DNA from: Pelagophyceae sp. CCMP2097
Taxonomy: Eukaryota; Sar; Pelagophyceae
Direction: 5' to 3'
Length of the DNA: 30,155 nucleotides
Assembly: GCA_026770575.1 (NCBI GenBank)
Contig: MU657231.1
Span: 166,938 to 197,092, forward strand
The notes under the pieces were generated by a model, which did not search any database, had not been told where the DNA came from, and saw only the letters and a program-made list of their open reading frames with translations. Below, in pieces: positions 8,315 through 16,220 of this stretch; the stretch's first letter is position 1, and every line of letters begins with the position of its first letter. The translations under genes and the position numbers were made by a program.

Positions 8315-8522
8315 GGCAACACTGCTCAGCTCTGGACTGAGCCGACTCGGAGAAGAAGCGTTATCGCCAAGTCCTTTTAGCGAGCGCTCGGGCTATTTTT
8401 TTCCTCGTCAAAGTGGACATCTCGACGCCGATCGAGCGGAATCGGACGTACCCCTTCTTCGGGCCTTTGCCACGTCCTCGGGCGTCCCTTCTCTGCCGCC
8501 GCGGGAGCGTTGCGCCGTAGAC
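8315..8522. promoter_or_regulatory. Short divergent intergenic region (putative bidirectional promoter)
   Basis: Only 208 bases separate the start codons of two genes read in opposite directions, so both promoters and 5' leaders must lie here or overlap. No TATA box or known element is evident. On the minus strand a 19-codon frame (ATG at about 8424, MSTLTRKKIARALAKR, ending at 8365-8367) precedes the exosome gene start and could be an upstream reading frame. Confidence 0.35.
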
Positions 8523-9461
8523 ATGGGCCGTATTGGGGCCGAAAGCGGCTCCGGCCAGCGTGGTTCGAGGGCCTTGCTCCCGCGATTGGCCCTGCTGCTG
8601 GCCGCCGCGTCGGCGCTGCGGCCGGACGCGCGGCCGCGAGACGCGCGGCGCGGCCGACTGCGCGGCGTGGCGCCGCCGCCGGGCATCAAAGCCGCGGCGA
8701 GCGCGGCCGCCGCCGCGCGCGACGCCGCCGACTCCGACGCGGCGGATTGCGCTTTGTACTACGACGCGTGTGCGTGGGCGCCGGTGCTGGAGATGTACGA
8801 CGTGCGCTGCGCCGTGATGGACGCAGTCGAGGAGAACACCGTCGTCCGCCTGAAGACTCTAGTCCGACAGTCAAACGACATTCCCAAGCTCTACCGAAAC
8901 CTCACGCCGGACCAACTCCTGCCGCGCTGGCGAGAAGCGCGAGATCGGGTAAGTCCACGAGCGCGCCGGAAGAGGCCCTCCTTTGAGGCACCTCGACGAA
9001 CCAGGTTCTCGCGGGCGGCTCCGCCGCGCCGGCGCGCGATGCCGCCGACGCGCTGGCGCTGCCGGCAAAGTGGCTGGGCTTCGTCGATGATCTGTCGCCA
9101 CGCCTCGAGCAGCAACTCGTGTGAGGCCTCTTTGGAAAACGAATTTGGGCGTCCGGAGGCGCGTCTTAGTTCGGCGGCGGTTTCGGACGAGTCGCGGCGG
9201 GTCACGGTCGAGCTCTTGGGCGTCTTTGAAGCCGAGCTCGCCTGCTTGAAAACCGACGCGCTGCGCCGCGCTGCAAGGCGGACGATGGAAAGGTACACGG
9301 CGTCTTGACGGGGCGTGCGGGGATGCGACCTTAGGCGCGGCGAGACGCTCGAGGGCGCGCGCAAGCGCTACGGCCTGAGCGCGGACGCCTCGGAAAACGA
9401 CGTCATCGACTGCTTCCTCGAGCTGCCCCTCGGACTCTGGGCAGCCAGCCGCGTCCGATAA
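8523..9461 (+). CDS. Four-exon gene, protein with N-terminal targeting leader, unknown family
   Basis: Exons 8523-8948, 9005-9118, 9159-9292 and 9335-9461 join in frame to 266 residues ending in TAA. Introns are 56, 40 and 42 bases with GT-AG ends (GTAAGT, GTGTGA and GTACAC donors). The N-terminus has Arg residues followed by LALLLAAASALRP. This is a signal-peptide-like core with an ASA motif reminiscent of the ASAFAP cleavage site of stramenopile plastid-targeted proteins, so export or plastid import is likely. The rest is helical: LEMYDVRCAVMDAVEENT, LYRNLTPDQLLPRWREA, VELLGVFEAELACLKTDA, RKRYGLSADASENDVIDC. I do not recognise the domain. Without the second intron the protein would stop at TGA 9122-9124. 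A donor at 9453 in phase 0 could instead splice to 11628-11753, giving 305 residues. Confidence 0.55.
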
Positions 9462-9856
9462 CAAAACGGCACTCCTCAGAGACGGATGATCCGCGTTTGC
9501 AAATTGGACCATAAGGGTACGTCGAGATGCCAAACTCGTCTTCCAGAGCTCGGGTTTGTGCAAAGGCCAGACCCAAGACGCGCGCAAACCCGACACGCGG
9601 GTTGAAGGCCAAACCCGAACCCGTCCCCGCTTCCGCCAAAGGACGGTCCATAAGGCAGTCTCTCGGACGGTCCCTTGGACGGTTCCTTGAGACAGTTCCT
9701 TTGACAGTTCCGGGAGACGGGTCCTTGAGACACTTCCTTGAGACACTTCCTTGGACGGGCCCGAGAACGGGCCCTCTGTGACGAGGTGAGAAGGGCCCCC
9801 GGAGGGGCGAACCCCAAGGATTTGTTGGTCTGTACCTCTGGTCCACCGGGCAAGTG
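9462..9856 (+). repeat. Intron-element module and short minisatellite
   Basis: 9506-9640 repeats the module of the exosome intron arm in plus orientation (GTCGAGATGCCAAACTCG, AACCCGACACGCGGGTTGAA, AAACCCGAACCCGTCC). 9640-9780 continues as the GGACGGTCCCTT-type 12-base minisatellite. No gene is seen. It may belong to a long intron of the upstream gene. Confidence 0.65.
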
Positions 9857-10003
9857 TTTGCGAAAGGAATCGCCTAAAAAACGGCGTCGAAATCGAATTC
9901 TGCCACGGTCCGAATTCCGGAACTCTCACGTGGCGGCTAAAGAGTTCGGACCGAGCCAGAATTCGATTTGGACGTCATTTTCAGCGATTCTTTTCGGCGA
10001 CAT
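9857..10003. repeat. Foldback made of two family A ends
   Basis: 9857-9915, read in reverse complement, and 9945-10003 share TCGGACCG, CCAGAATTCGATTT, GACG and GCGATTC-TTTCG. The two halves face each other around CTCACGTGGCGGCTAAAG. The same sequence is the 3' portion of family A at 2680-2733 and 17615-17672. This looks like a head-to-head pair of family A termini. Confidence 0.6.
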
Positions 10004-10106
10004 GACCATACGCGAGCCATATTATGATAATAATTTAGGAATCACAGGGCGGCGGGCCCCGAAGGATTTATCCCTGGCGGAGTCGGCTCAACCAACTTAG
10101 CACGAC

Positions 10107-10150
10107 ACAGTGCTGAGATAGTGGTAGGCTCACGGCCCTTGGCGGCGCCT
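10107..10150 (+). repeat. GTGCTGAGATAGTGG motif, site 2
   Basis: GTGCTGAGATAGTGGTAGGCT matches 4827-4846 with one or two changes and is followed by a decayed version of the GGCCC hairpin. A repeat tract begins immediately after it, as the hairpins at 4834-4906 precede the exosome gene end. Confidence 0.5.
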
Positions 10151-11330
10151 TAAGCGGTTTCTCCCTTGGACGGTCCTCTCGACAGTCTCTTCGACTGCGC
10201 CCCCTCTGCGACTTCCCCTCGCTCGGACAGTCGCTCGGACAGTCGCTTGGACGGTCGCTCGGACGGTCGCTCGGGCGGGCCCTTCAAAGAGGCCTTGCAA
10301 GCAACCGCGCAAAGGCCTTGTAAGTGGCCGCAAAAGAGACCTTACAGGGACCCGCCCGGAGAGCATTTCAAGGGGCCGTCCAAGAGGTCTCGCAAGTGAC
10401 CGCGCAGAGGCCGGACAAGTGGCCGCCAAAGAGGCCTCTGTAGGGGCCCGTCAAGAGAGCTTTTCAAGGGCATCTGAAAAGAGGCCTCGCAAGCGACCAC
10501 GCAGAGGCCTTGCAAGTCGCTGCCAAAGAGGCCACAAGAGTCCGTCCGGGGAGCGACTTTGGAAGTCTCTTGCCCGGCCTCTGTGCGGTCGCTTGCAAGG
10601 CCTCTTTCAAGGTCCCATGAACGCCCCTCGAGACGGCCCATCGAGAAGGCCTTGCTCGCCGGCCTCTCGAAGGGCTCCTCGAAACGGTTCCTCTGTCAGA
10701 CGGCCCGTCCGAGACGGCCTCGCCGGCCCTCCGAGAGGGCCACTCGAAACGGCTCCACTAGACGGCCACTCGAGACGGTCCCTAAAAAAGGCCCCTCGAG
10801 AGGGCTCCTTGAGGCGGCCCTTCGAAGCGGTGCCTCGAGACGGCCGCTCTTTGACGGCGCATGCGACGGTGCCTCGAAAAAGCCCCGTCTCGAAGGCCCC
10901 TCGAAACGGCGCCTTTGGACGGCTCTTCGAGAAGTCCGTCATACCGGCCCCTTGAGGCGACGCCTGGAAACGGCGCCTTTGGAGGGCCCCTCGAGTCAGC
11001 CCCTCAAGAAGGCCCCTCTCGTCGGCCCCTCGAAACGGTGGTTTCAAACGGTCCTTCGAGACGACCGCTCGAGACGACCACTCGAGACTGCCCCCGTGAG
11101 GGCCCCTCGAAGCGGTCTCTTTAAACGTTCCTTCGAGACGACCGCTCGAGACGGCCCCTTGTCAACGTCGCGCGGACCGTGGCCGCCTTTGGCCCGATCC
11201 GCGGGCGCCTTTCCGAGGCCGCCGCTCGAAAGACGCATGGTTCCGGAGCTGTGCGATCCAATTGAAAGAGGTCTTGCAGGAGCCCGTCCTTGCGGGCTTT
11301 TCAAGAGCCCTTGAAAGAGGCAAGCGACCG
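10150..11330 (+). repeat. Degenerate 12 to 13-bp minisatellite tracts
   Basis: 10150-10290 is the GGACGGTCGCTC type. 10300-10620 carries GAGGCCTTGCAAG-type units also seen at 6030-6110. 10620-11180 is a 13-base CGAGACGGCCCCT type. Long open frames here are low-complexity by-products. A small frame fragment near 11235-11315 (VPELCDPIERGLAG) is not supported further. Confidence 0.65.
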
Positions 11331-11354
11331 CGCATTCGGCCGTGCAATGGCGTC

Positions 11355-11590
11355 TTCGGATCTGGTTGCTCAATCTATGCCGCGCCCAAAGGTTCAATCT
11401 ATGCCAACCCCAAAGGGCCGCGGGTTCGTCGAGCGAACAAACCCGCCTTCTCGGGTCGGGTTCGGGTTCGGGACAAAGGCCAGCCCGATACGGGTCTGCC
11501 AAAACGCGCAAACCCAGCAAACCCGCCCCGCGGGTTTCGAGAAAACCCGGACCCGTCCCTGGTCCTGATCCGTCGTCGAGGGCACAAAGG
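11355..11590 (+). repeat. Intron-element module, plus orientation
   Basis: GGTTGCTCAAT, CGCGGGTTCGTCGAGCGA, AACCCGCCTTCTCGGGTCGG and CCAAAACGCGCAAACCC follow the order of the left arm in the exosome intron (5205-5400). This copy points the same way as the one at 9506-9640, so the 9.46-11.63 kb block is not a simple inverted repeat and is probably composite. Confidence 0.65.
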
Positions 11591-11627
11591 CGGGCTCGCC
11601 GGGCCGTCGCGCGACTGTATCCACTAG

Positions 11628-11753
11628 GCTCCCGCGGCGGCGACGCTGGGCTTCGCCGTCTTATCGGTGCGGACAATCTTCGAATCGTTCCGCGACCTCG
11701 GCCTCTTCGAACTCTTGCCGCACGCCGCGGCCATGTATAATACGCTCTTATGA
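11628..11753 (+). CDS. Candidate terminal exon of the 8523 gene or of an unseen gene
   Basis: After the acceptor-like CCACTAG (ends 11627) a 41-residue frame runs to TGA 11751-11753. It has clear protein character: TLGFAVLSVRTIFESF, then RDLGLFELLPHAAAMYN. No credible plus-strand exon lies between 9461 and here. The phase (0) matches a donor at 9453-9454 in the last exon of the upstream gene, which would give an intron of 2175 bases filled by the same repeat family as the exosome intron. The donor GTCCGA is weak, so the join is tentative. Confidence 0.4.
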   Translation, partial: APAAATLGFAVLSVRTIFESFRDLGLFELLPHAAAMYNTLL

Positions 11754-12111
11754 CGCTCTTTTTCGCCCGTGCGGATTCGCCCACGACGGTCGAAGAGCCG
11801 TCCGACGGTCGAACGACTGCTCAGCTCCAAGCTCGAGGGCGAGCTGGCATGTCAACGGCGCGGACTCGGGCGTCGGACGGATACCGTCCGATACCGTCCG
11901 ATACGAGCGACTTTGAGCAGGGTTGCGGATTGGTTACTTTCAGGATGGGCTCTTCTGTCGGCGGAGGGCCGCGGTGTTTTCAAAGGTCGGTGATTCAGCG
12001 CGGGAGATCGGGAAACGTTGGCCTCGGTGGCCTCGGATGCCGATGGACCTCCGTGGCCTCGGACGCCGTTGAGCGTCCCTTTCAAATGATGCGTCCGTTT
12101 AGATGACGGGC
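11754..12111 (+). other. Gene-free or uncertain; short tandem repeats
   Basis: A 10-base repeat (CGTCCGATAC-type) lies at 11876-11905 and a 12-base GGCCTCGGTGGC-type repeat at about 12022-12070. One plus frame contains VERLLSSKLEGELACQRR near 11800-11855, which could be a coding remnant, but no consistent gene can be built. Confidence 0.3.
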
Positions 12112-12801
12112 CTATTCGGCCGCGCCGCGCAGCCGCAGCCGCGGCCGCGGCGGAGGCAGCGCAGGCAGGCCTAGGCAGCGGGGGTGGGGGAAAGAGAGGC
12201 CCAAGGAGGCAATGGAGGCAAAAGGGCGCACGTTGTGCTGCTGCGCTCGTTGGGCTGCTCGGATGGGCCCTGCTTCAATGTTTGTCAACTGCCGGATCCA
12301 AAAGTCCTCCGCCGTGCGCATGTCCCGCGCAGAAGCCGCAGCTTCATTATCCCGCCGTTGGCGCCTTGCATGCTCAAACGCCGCGTCGCGCGCGTCCGCC
12401 TCCGCCTCGCGCGCGTTGGCGGCGAGGCGGCATTCGTTGGCGCGGATAGCGGCGGCGGCCTTGACGGGCGTTGGGGGCTGCGGCGACACCGGAGACGCCA
12501 GGCGCGGCCGTTCCGCCAGCGGCGCCGCGCGCCGTTCGTTTAGCGGCACCGGGCGCGGGGAAAGGCGCGGCGCCGGGCGCGGCGAAAGGCGCGGCGCGAG
12601 CATTTCGCAGAGGTCCGGCGCAGACAGGTCCGGCGCCGACTTGGTCGCTCTCAGCGACGGCGCCGCCGCCGCGGCCGAGAGCGCCGGCGACGACGCCGCG
12701 GCGCGCGCTGCCGGCGCTTCGGCGCGCGGCGCCGTTTCGCGCTGGAAGCGGCGCGAGAAGCGGTGGGCGATGAGGGGCGCCATCATGAAGGGCGCCGCCA
12801 T
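12112..12801 (-). CDS. Single-exon protein of 229 residues with coiled-coil segment
   Basis: The ATG at 12801 has a good context (CCCCATGGCG) and the frame ends with TAG at 12112. The protein is Ala/Pro/Arg-rich at first, with two near-identical proline motifs (APRLSPRPAPRLSPRP). A charged helical, coiled-coil-like stretch follows (ANAREAEADARDAAFEHARR, then RRDNEAAASARDMRTAED), then FWIRQLTNIEAG. The residues after that are low-complexity and may be a read-through past a missed splice site. SAPDLSAPDL may be a phosphorylatable motif. No enzymatic domain is seen. GC-rich antisense frames are also open, so the strand choice rests on the helical charged segment. Confidence 0.5.
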   Translation of the reverse strand: MAAPFMMAPLIAHRFSRRFQRETAPRAEAPAARAAASSPALSAAAAAPSLRATKSAPDLSAPDLCEMLAPRLSPRPAPRLSPRPVPLNERRAAPLAERPRLASPVSPQPPTPVKAAAAIRANECRLAANAREAEADARDAAFEHARRQRRDNEAAASARDMRTAEDFWIRQLTNIEAGPIRAAQRAQQHNVRPFASIASLGLSFPHPRCLGLPALPPPRPRLRLRGAAE

Positions 12802-13693
12802 GGGGCGTGGAAGGTGGCTTGTCGCCCGAACCTTTTGAGTACGATTTTTGAAAAATCATCAGGGGCGAAACCCGATTTTTTTTGTAAATAAGTGTTCAAA
12901 GAAAGGGTTGCGCCGCCCTATTGGGGCGTTGCTTCGCGGCTGCGGCGGCTGCTCGGGCCGGCGTGTCGCGGTCCCGGGGCGCCGACAGCTGACCTCGACG
13001 GATGCCTTGCCGAGTCCAGCGACAGGCGCGCGGGCGACGGTCGCAGCACGGCAACTTCGCACGCTCGTGCGATGCCGTCCGACGCGCGGGCGACGGCGCC
13101 CACTGCTCACGGTGGTTTCGCCGAGTCCAACGACAGCCGCGCGGGCGACGGCCGTCGCACGATCGACTACGCGCGCTCGGGCGACGCCGCTTGGCGCGCG
13201 GGCGACGGCGCTCGCTGCGCGGCTTCGGCGGCGGCGCGGGCCTGCGCCTCGCGGTCCCGGGGTGTCGCGGTCCCTGGGCGCCGACAACGGTCGGCGGGCT
13301 GGCTTTGACGAATCGCCGCTCGCGCGCATCGAGGCCGGCGCGCGCGCGCCGTTGTTCAGCGCCCGCCGGCCGCTGCGTCTTCCGGAATTCATGCGGTTCC
13401 AAGCGCTCACCCTACGAGTCGATTCGAGGCGGGGCCAAAGGCCCGGCCGCGCAACGACCGAGAGCTGGAAACAGCGGCCCTTTCCGCTGACGCGGCGCGT
13501 CGTGGGCGAGCAGGGCGTGCAGGAGCAGAGGCAGACAAGAAGCCGCAGTGAAAAAAGGGGAACAAGTCAAGTCCTTTGTTTTGTAAAAGGAACCTATGAA
13601 ACAAGGGTTTATATACAAAACAACGGCAACAAAAGAAGACCAATACTTCTATAGAATCTTTTTATAGTAAACGTCTACCAATCACACATTCAT
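12802..13693. other. GC-rich repeat block of uncertain coding status
   Basis: Imperfect tandem modules of about 60 to 120 bases carry GCGCGGGCGACGG (near 13027, 13088, 13138 and 13196) and CCGAGTCCA-CGACAG (near 13010 and 13121). A 20-base sequence around TGTCGCGGTCCC-GGGCGCCG occurs at 12963 and 13262. Several overlapping frames are open on both strands and none is clearly real. A copy of the GACGAGCAGG motif lies at 13488-13528. From 13560 the base composition turns AT-rich. Confidence 0.35.
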
Positions 13694-13771
13694 ATGTGCA
13701 AGAACTTCAAGAATGAGGAGATGAAGTGGTCGCGGTACGACGCTCAGACGTTGCGCCTGTCGCCTGGTTGA
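13694..13771 (+). CDS. Short 25-residue frame, uncertain
   Basis: In AT-richer sequence a frame from ATG 13694 to TGA 13771 reads as ordinary protein (CKNFKNEEMKWSRYDAQ). It is too short to judge and might be a remnant of an exon cut by the nearby assembly gap. The sequence from 13772 to the gap holds nothing I can identify. Confidence 0.15.
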   Translation: MCKNFKNEEMKWSRYDAQTLRLSPG

Positions 13772-13935
13772 ATTGTCGGATCAGCGACGTTTCGAATTCT
13801 TGAACTTTTTGCCACTTTGAACCCATGAGTTATGGGGCCCATGTGGAATTGATATATTTGGAGCTTTTTATGGATTTGATAGAGTGTGGAGTGAGGGGTC
13901 TTGAAATGACGCGAGGTGGGGTATGGAGGCAGTGT

Positions 13936-14700
13936 NNNNNNNNNNNNNNNNNNNNNNNNNNNNNNNNNNNNNNNNNNNNNNNNNNNNNNNNNNNNNNNNN
14001 NNNNNNNNNNNNNNNNNNNNNNNNNNNNNNNNNNNNNNNNNNNNNNNNNNNNNNNNNNNNNNNNNNNNNNNNNNNNNNNNNNNNNNNNNNNNNNNNNNNN
14101 NNNNNNNNNNNNNNNNNNNNNNNNNNNNNNNNNNNNNNNNNNNNNNNNNNNNNNNNNNNNNNNNNNNNNNNNNNNNNNNNNNNNNNNNNNNNNNNNNNNN
14201 NNNNNNNNNNNNNNNNNNNNNNNNNNNNNNNNNNNNNNNNNNNNNNNNNNNNNNNNNNNNNNNNNNNNNNNNNNNNNNNNNNNNNNNNNNNNNNNNNNNN
14301 NNNNNNNNNNNNNNNNNNNNNNNNNNNNNNNNNNNNNNNNNNNNNNNNNNNNNNNNNNNNNNNNNNNNNNNNNNNNNNNNNNNNNNNNNNNNNNNNNNNN
14401 NNNNNNNNNNNNNNNNNNNNNNNNNNNNNNNNNNNNNNNNNNNNNNNNNNNNNNNNNNNNNNNNNNNNNNNNNNNNNNNNNNNNNNNNNNNNNNNNNNNN
14501 NNNNNNNNNNNNNNNNNNNNNNNNNNNNNNNNNNNNNNNNNNNNNNNNNNNNNNNNNNNNNNNNNNNNNNNNNNNNNNNNNNNNNNNNNNNNNNNNNNNN
14601 NNNNNNNNNNNNNNNNNNNNNNNNNNNNNNNNNNNNNNNNNNNNNNNNNNNNNNNNNNNNNNNNNNNNNNNNNNNNNNNNNNNNNNNNNNNNNNNNNNNN
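13936..14700. other. Assembly gap (run of N)
   Basis: 765 undetermined bases. Frames that appear to run through it have no meaning. Sequences on its two sides may not be contiguous at the stated distance. Confidence 1.
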
Positions 14701-14888
14701 CGCGGCCGCCGGAAGCTCAGCCCAATGCCCACTTTAGTTTTGCCAAAAAAACGCGCAATGCAAAATCAGTTTCTTGGCGAAACCATCTTGTAAGCAAAAT
14801 TCCAAAAACTAGCGATGATGTTGTTAGCCTCCCGTGCTTGGCCTTCGCTATCCAGAAGCCGATTTACTACGGCTCCCTTCGGGAGCCT

Positions 14889-15010
14889 GGAATATTCGGG
14901 CGAGAGCGCGCAGCTCCAGACGATGCCGCTGGTGTGCCCCTCGAGGACGGCTCGACGCTTGAAGATGCGATCCTGCCAGACGAGCTTGCGCACGGCCGAC
15001 GCCACGGCCC
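14889..15010 (-). pseudogene. WD40 repeat fragment, minus strand
   Basis: The minus frame reads VWQDRIFKRRAVLEGHTSG, then IVWSCALSPEYS. This is the GH-dipeptide half of a WD40 repeat (blade strands d and a). Immediately after SPEYS the expected continuation to a WD dipeptide is replaced by the hairpin GGCTCCC-GAA-GGGAGCC (14871-14887) and non-homologous sequence. Upstream, a different frame (RSDLATQILRLAG near 15045-15085) also looks coding, so the gene is split by a frameshift or intron. WD40 repeats form beta-propeller scaffolds; which protein this came from cannot be said. Confidence 0.55.
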
Positions 15011-15059
15011 GCCCACCTCGAGTTACGAGCGTTGGCGGATCCCGCCAGCCGCAGGATCT

Positions 15060-15135
15060 GCGTGGCCAGGTCGCTCCGGAGCAGCACCGAGGACTTGAGC
15101 GGCCAGGTCGCTCCGGAGGACTTGAGCGGCACCGA
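15060..15135. repeat. Direct repeats GGCCAGGTCGCTCCGGAG and GAGGACTTGAGCGG
   Basis: Each of the two motifs occurs twice, interleaved (15065 and 15101; 15088 and 15116), giving a partial tandem duplication of about 30 bases. The reverse-strand frame through it is open (PLKSSGATWPLKSS). Confidence 0.6.
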
Positions 15136-15166
15136 GCGCGGCGCGTGGAGGGAAGGCCGCGGCGGC

Positions 15167-15287
15167 GGTACTCTTGACCCGGCGCCGTGCGCGCGTGCGC
15201 TCGTTCGGCATGTGCCGCCCCGGGCTGAAGCTCGAAAAAGCCCGCCGCAGAGGCTCCCGCACACGGCGCTCTCGGGTCAAGAGTACC
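15167..15287. repeat. Small inverted repeat, 15-bp perfect arms
   Basis: GGTACTCTTGACCCG at 15167-15181 is exactly complementary to 15273-15287. The pairing extends loosely into GCGCCGTG on the inner side. The centre has no gene. It resembles a small MITE or foldback and is the first of three inverted repeats in 800 bases. Confidence 0.6.
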
Positions 15288-15389
15288 ACTTGGGATTTTC
15301 TTAATTACACACCACACTAAAGCCGCTTATATCTCAATAAATCATTTTTAGGACCCACTCAAATCTTGTAAATCCCTTATTGAGAGGCA

Positions 15390-15421
15390 AAAACGGGGCC
15401 AGAGCTCTTTGGGGCCCCGTA
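15390..15421. repeat. Small ACGGGGCC hairpin
   Basis: ACGGGGCC and GGCCCCGT pair around AGAGCTCTTT directly before the longer hairpin at 15424. The sequence from 15288 to 15390 is AT-rich with no gene seen. Confidence 0.5.
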
Positions 15422-15423
15422 AC

Positions 15424-15530
15424 GCCCCCTCAGTGATCGCGGGAGGTGCCTCGTTATGAGCAAGATTGTGTGTCTCAACGAGGCGAGCAACCTTGCTTAT
15501 AACGAGGCACCTCCCGCGATCACTGGGGGC
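15424..15530. repeat. Long near-perfect hairpin, about 39-bp stem
   Basis: The arms 15424-15464 and 15492-15530 are complementary over about 39 positions with one mismatch and a two-base bulge (core GATCGCGGGAGGTGCCTCG). The loop is 27 bases. The near-perfect match implies recent origin or selection on the stem. It may be a compact foldback element or, if transcribed, a small-RNA precursor-like structure. No flanking target duplication was found. Confidence 0.7.
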
Positions 15531-15788
15531 GACTTAGGGCGCGGGCACTGAAAGCCGATATTCCAATCTCGCCGCACACGAGCGGCCCAGGGAAACTGAA
15601 TGTACCAGCGCAGAGTACATCGCGGGTGCTTTGAGACTGCCGCAAAATCCCGTTTGTCGGCCCGACTCCGCCAGCGTGAATATCGTCTTAAACTCGAGTG
15701 CTCCGTGTGCAAATGGCCATTGCTAAAAAACATGTAATGCAATTTCTATTTTCCCTTTTATCGATTTTGAGAGCGCCGTGCGCAGGGA
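15531..15788 (-). other. No assured gene; one minus-strand frame
   Basis: A minus frame (15742 to the preceding hairpin) has mixed, protein-like composition (HSSLRRYSRWRSRADKRDF, CTLRWYIQFPWAARVRRDW). It runs straight through the hairpin and has no family I know. I treat it as unassigned, possibly a repeat-encoded relic. Confidence 0.25.
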
Positions 15789-15982
15789 GCCTCTGATTCA
15801 CCTGGGGAAGTGGTCGCCGAAAGTGTTGCAGTTGAAAGTTTCAAGTTGATTTAGAGGCGTTTAATATTTACAGTCCAATGAATGAGCTGAAGCTCAATGG
15901 ACTATGCAAATTGAACGCCTCTAAATCAACTTGAAACTTTCGACTGCAACCTTTTCGGCGACCACTTCCCCAGTGAACAGAG
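15789..15982. mobile_element. Foldback element abutting a WD40 fragment
   Basis: The arms 15802-15862 and 15913-15973 are complementary over about 60 positions with few mismatches (CTGGGGAAGTGGTCGCCG, GTTGAAAGTTTCAAGTTG, TTTAGAGGCG). Pairing continues outward in weaker form to 15789 and 15982. The loop has its own small stem (AGTCCA / TGGACT). The outer end sequence recurs at 4868-4917. It is non-coding and is MITE or foldback-like. Confidence 0.75.
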
Positions 15983-15995
15983 CTGCGGGACCTGA

Positions 15996-16140
15996 ATGGA
16001 GCTCTGGGACGCCGAGACGGGCGCGCTGCTGGTGACGCTCGAGGGGCACATCAGTACCGTCTCGAGCTGCGCGTTCTCGCCCGATTGCGCGCGCGTCGCG
16101 ACGACGAGCCGCGACAGCACGACGCGGCTGTGGGATGCCA
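15996..16140 (+). pseudogene. WD40 repeat fragment, plus strand
   Basis: The frame begins [18 protein letters not shown] and ends STTRLWDA. It contains the end of one blade (WD), the GH dipeptide, [19 protein letters not shown] and a closing WD, so it is one complete WD40 repeat. WD-type similarity starts within a few bases of the foldback end and stops at a G-rich run at 16145. This is thus an isolated exon or gene fragment. Codons are strongly GC-ending, as in real genes of this window. Confidence 0.65.
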
Positions 16141-16220
16141 GTTTTTGGGGGGGGAGGGTCATATGGGGGGGTTGGAGGGGGGTGAAGCTTACGCGACGCG
16201 TGTCGTGGACGAGCAGGGGG
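16141..16220 (+). repeat. G-rich run plus GACGAGCAGG motif (site 3)
   Basis: A G-rich tract is followed by CTTACGCGACGCGTGTCGTG and GACGAGCAGG. The order, G-run then motif, is the same as at 230-295. Confidence 0.55.

Noticed and set aside
12859..13410. Minus-strand basic protein of 183 residues
   Set aside because: Opposite and overlapping frames are equally open because of GC-rich internal repeats; no feature favours one.
13825..15098. Frames of 270 to 390 codons spanning the N run
   Set aside because: Most of the frame is undetermined bases.
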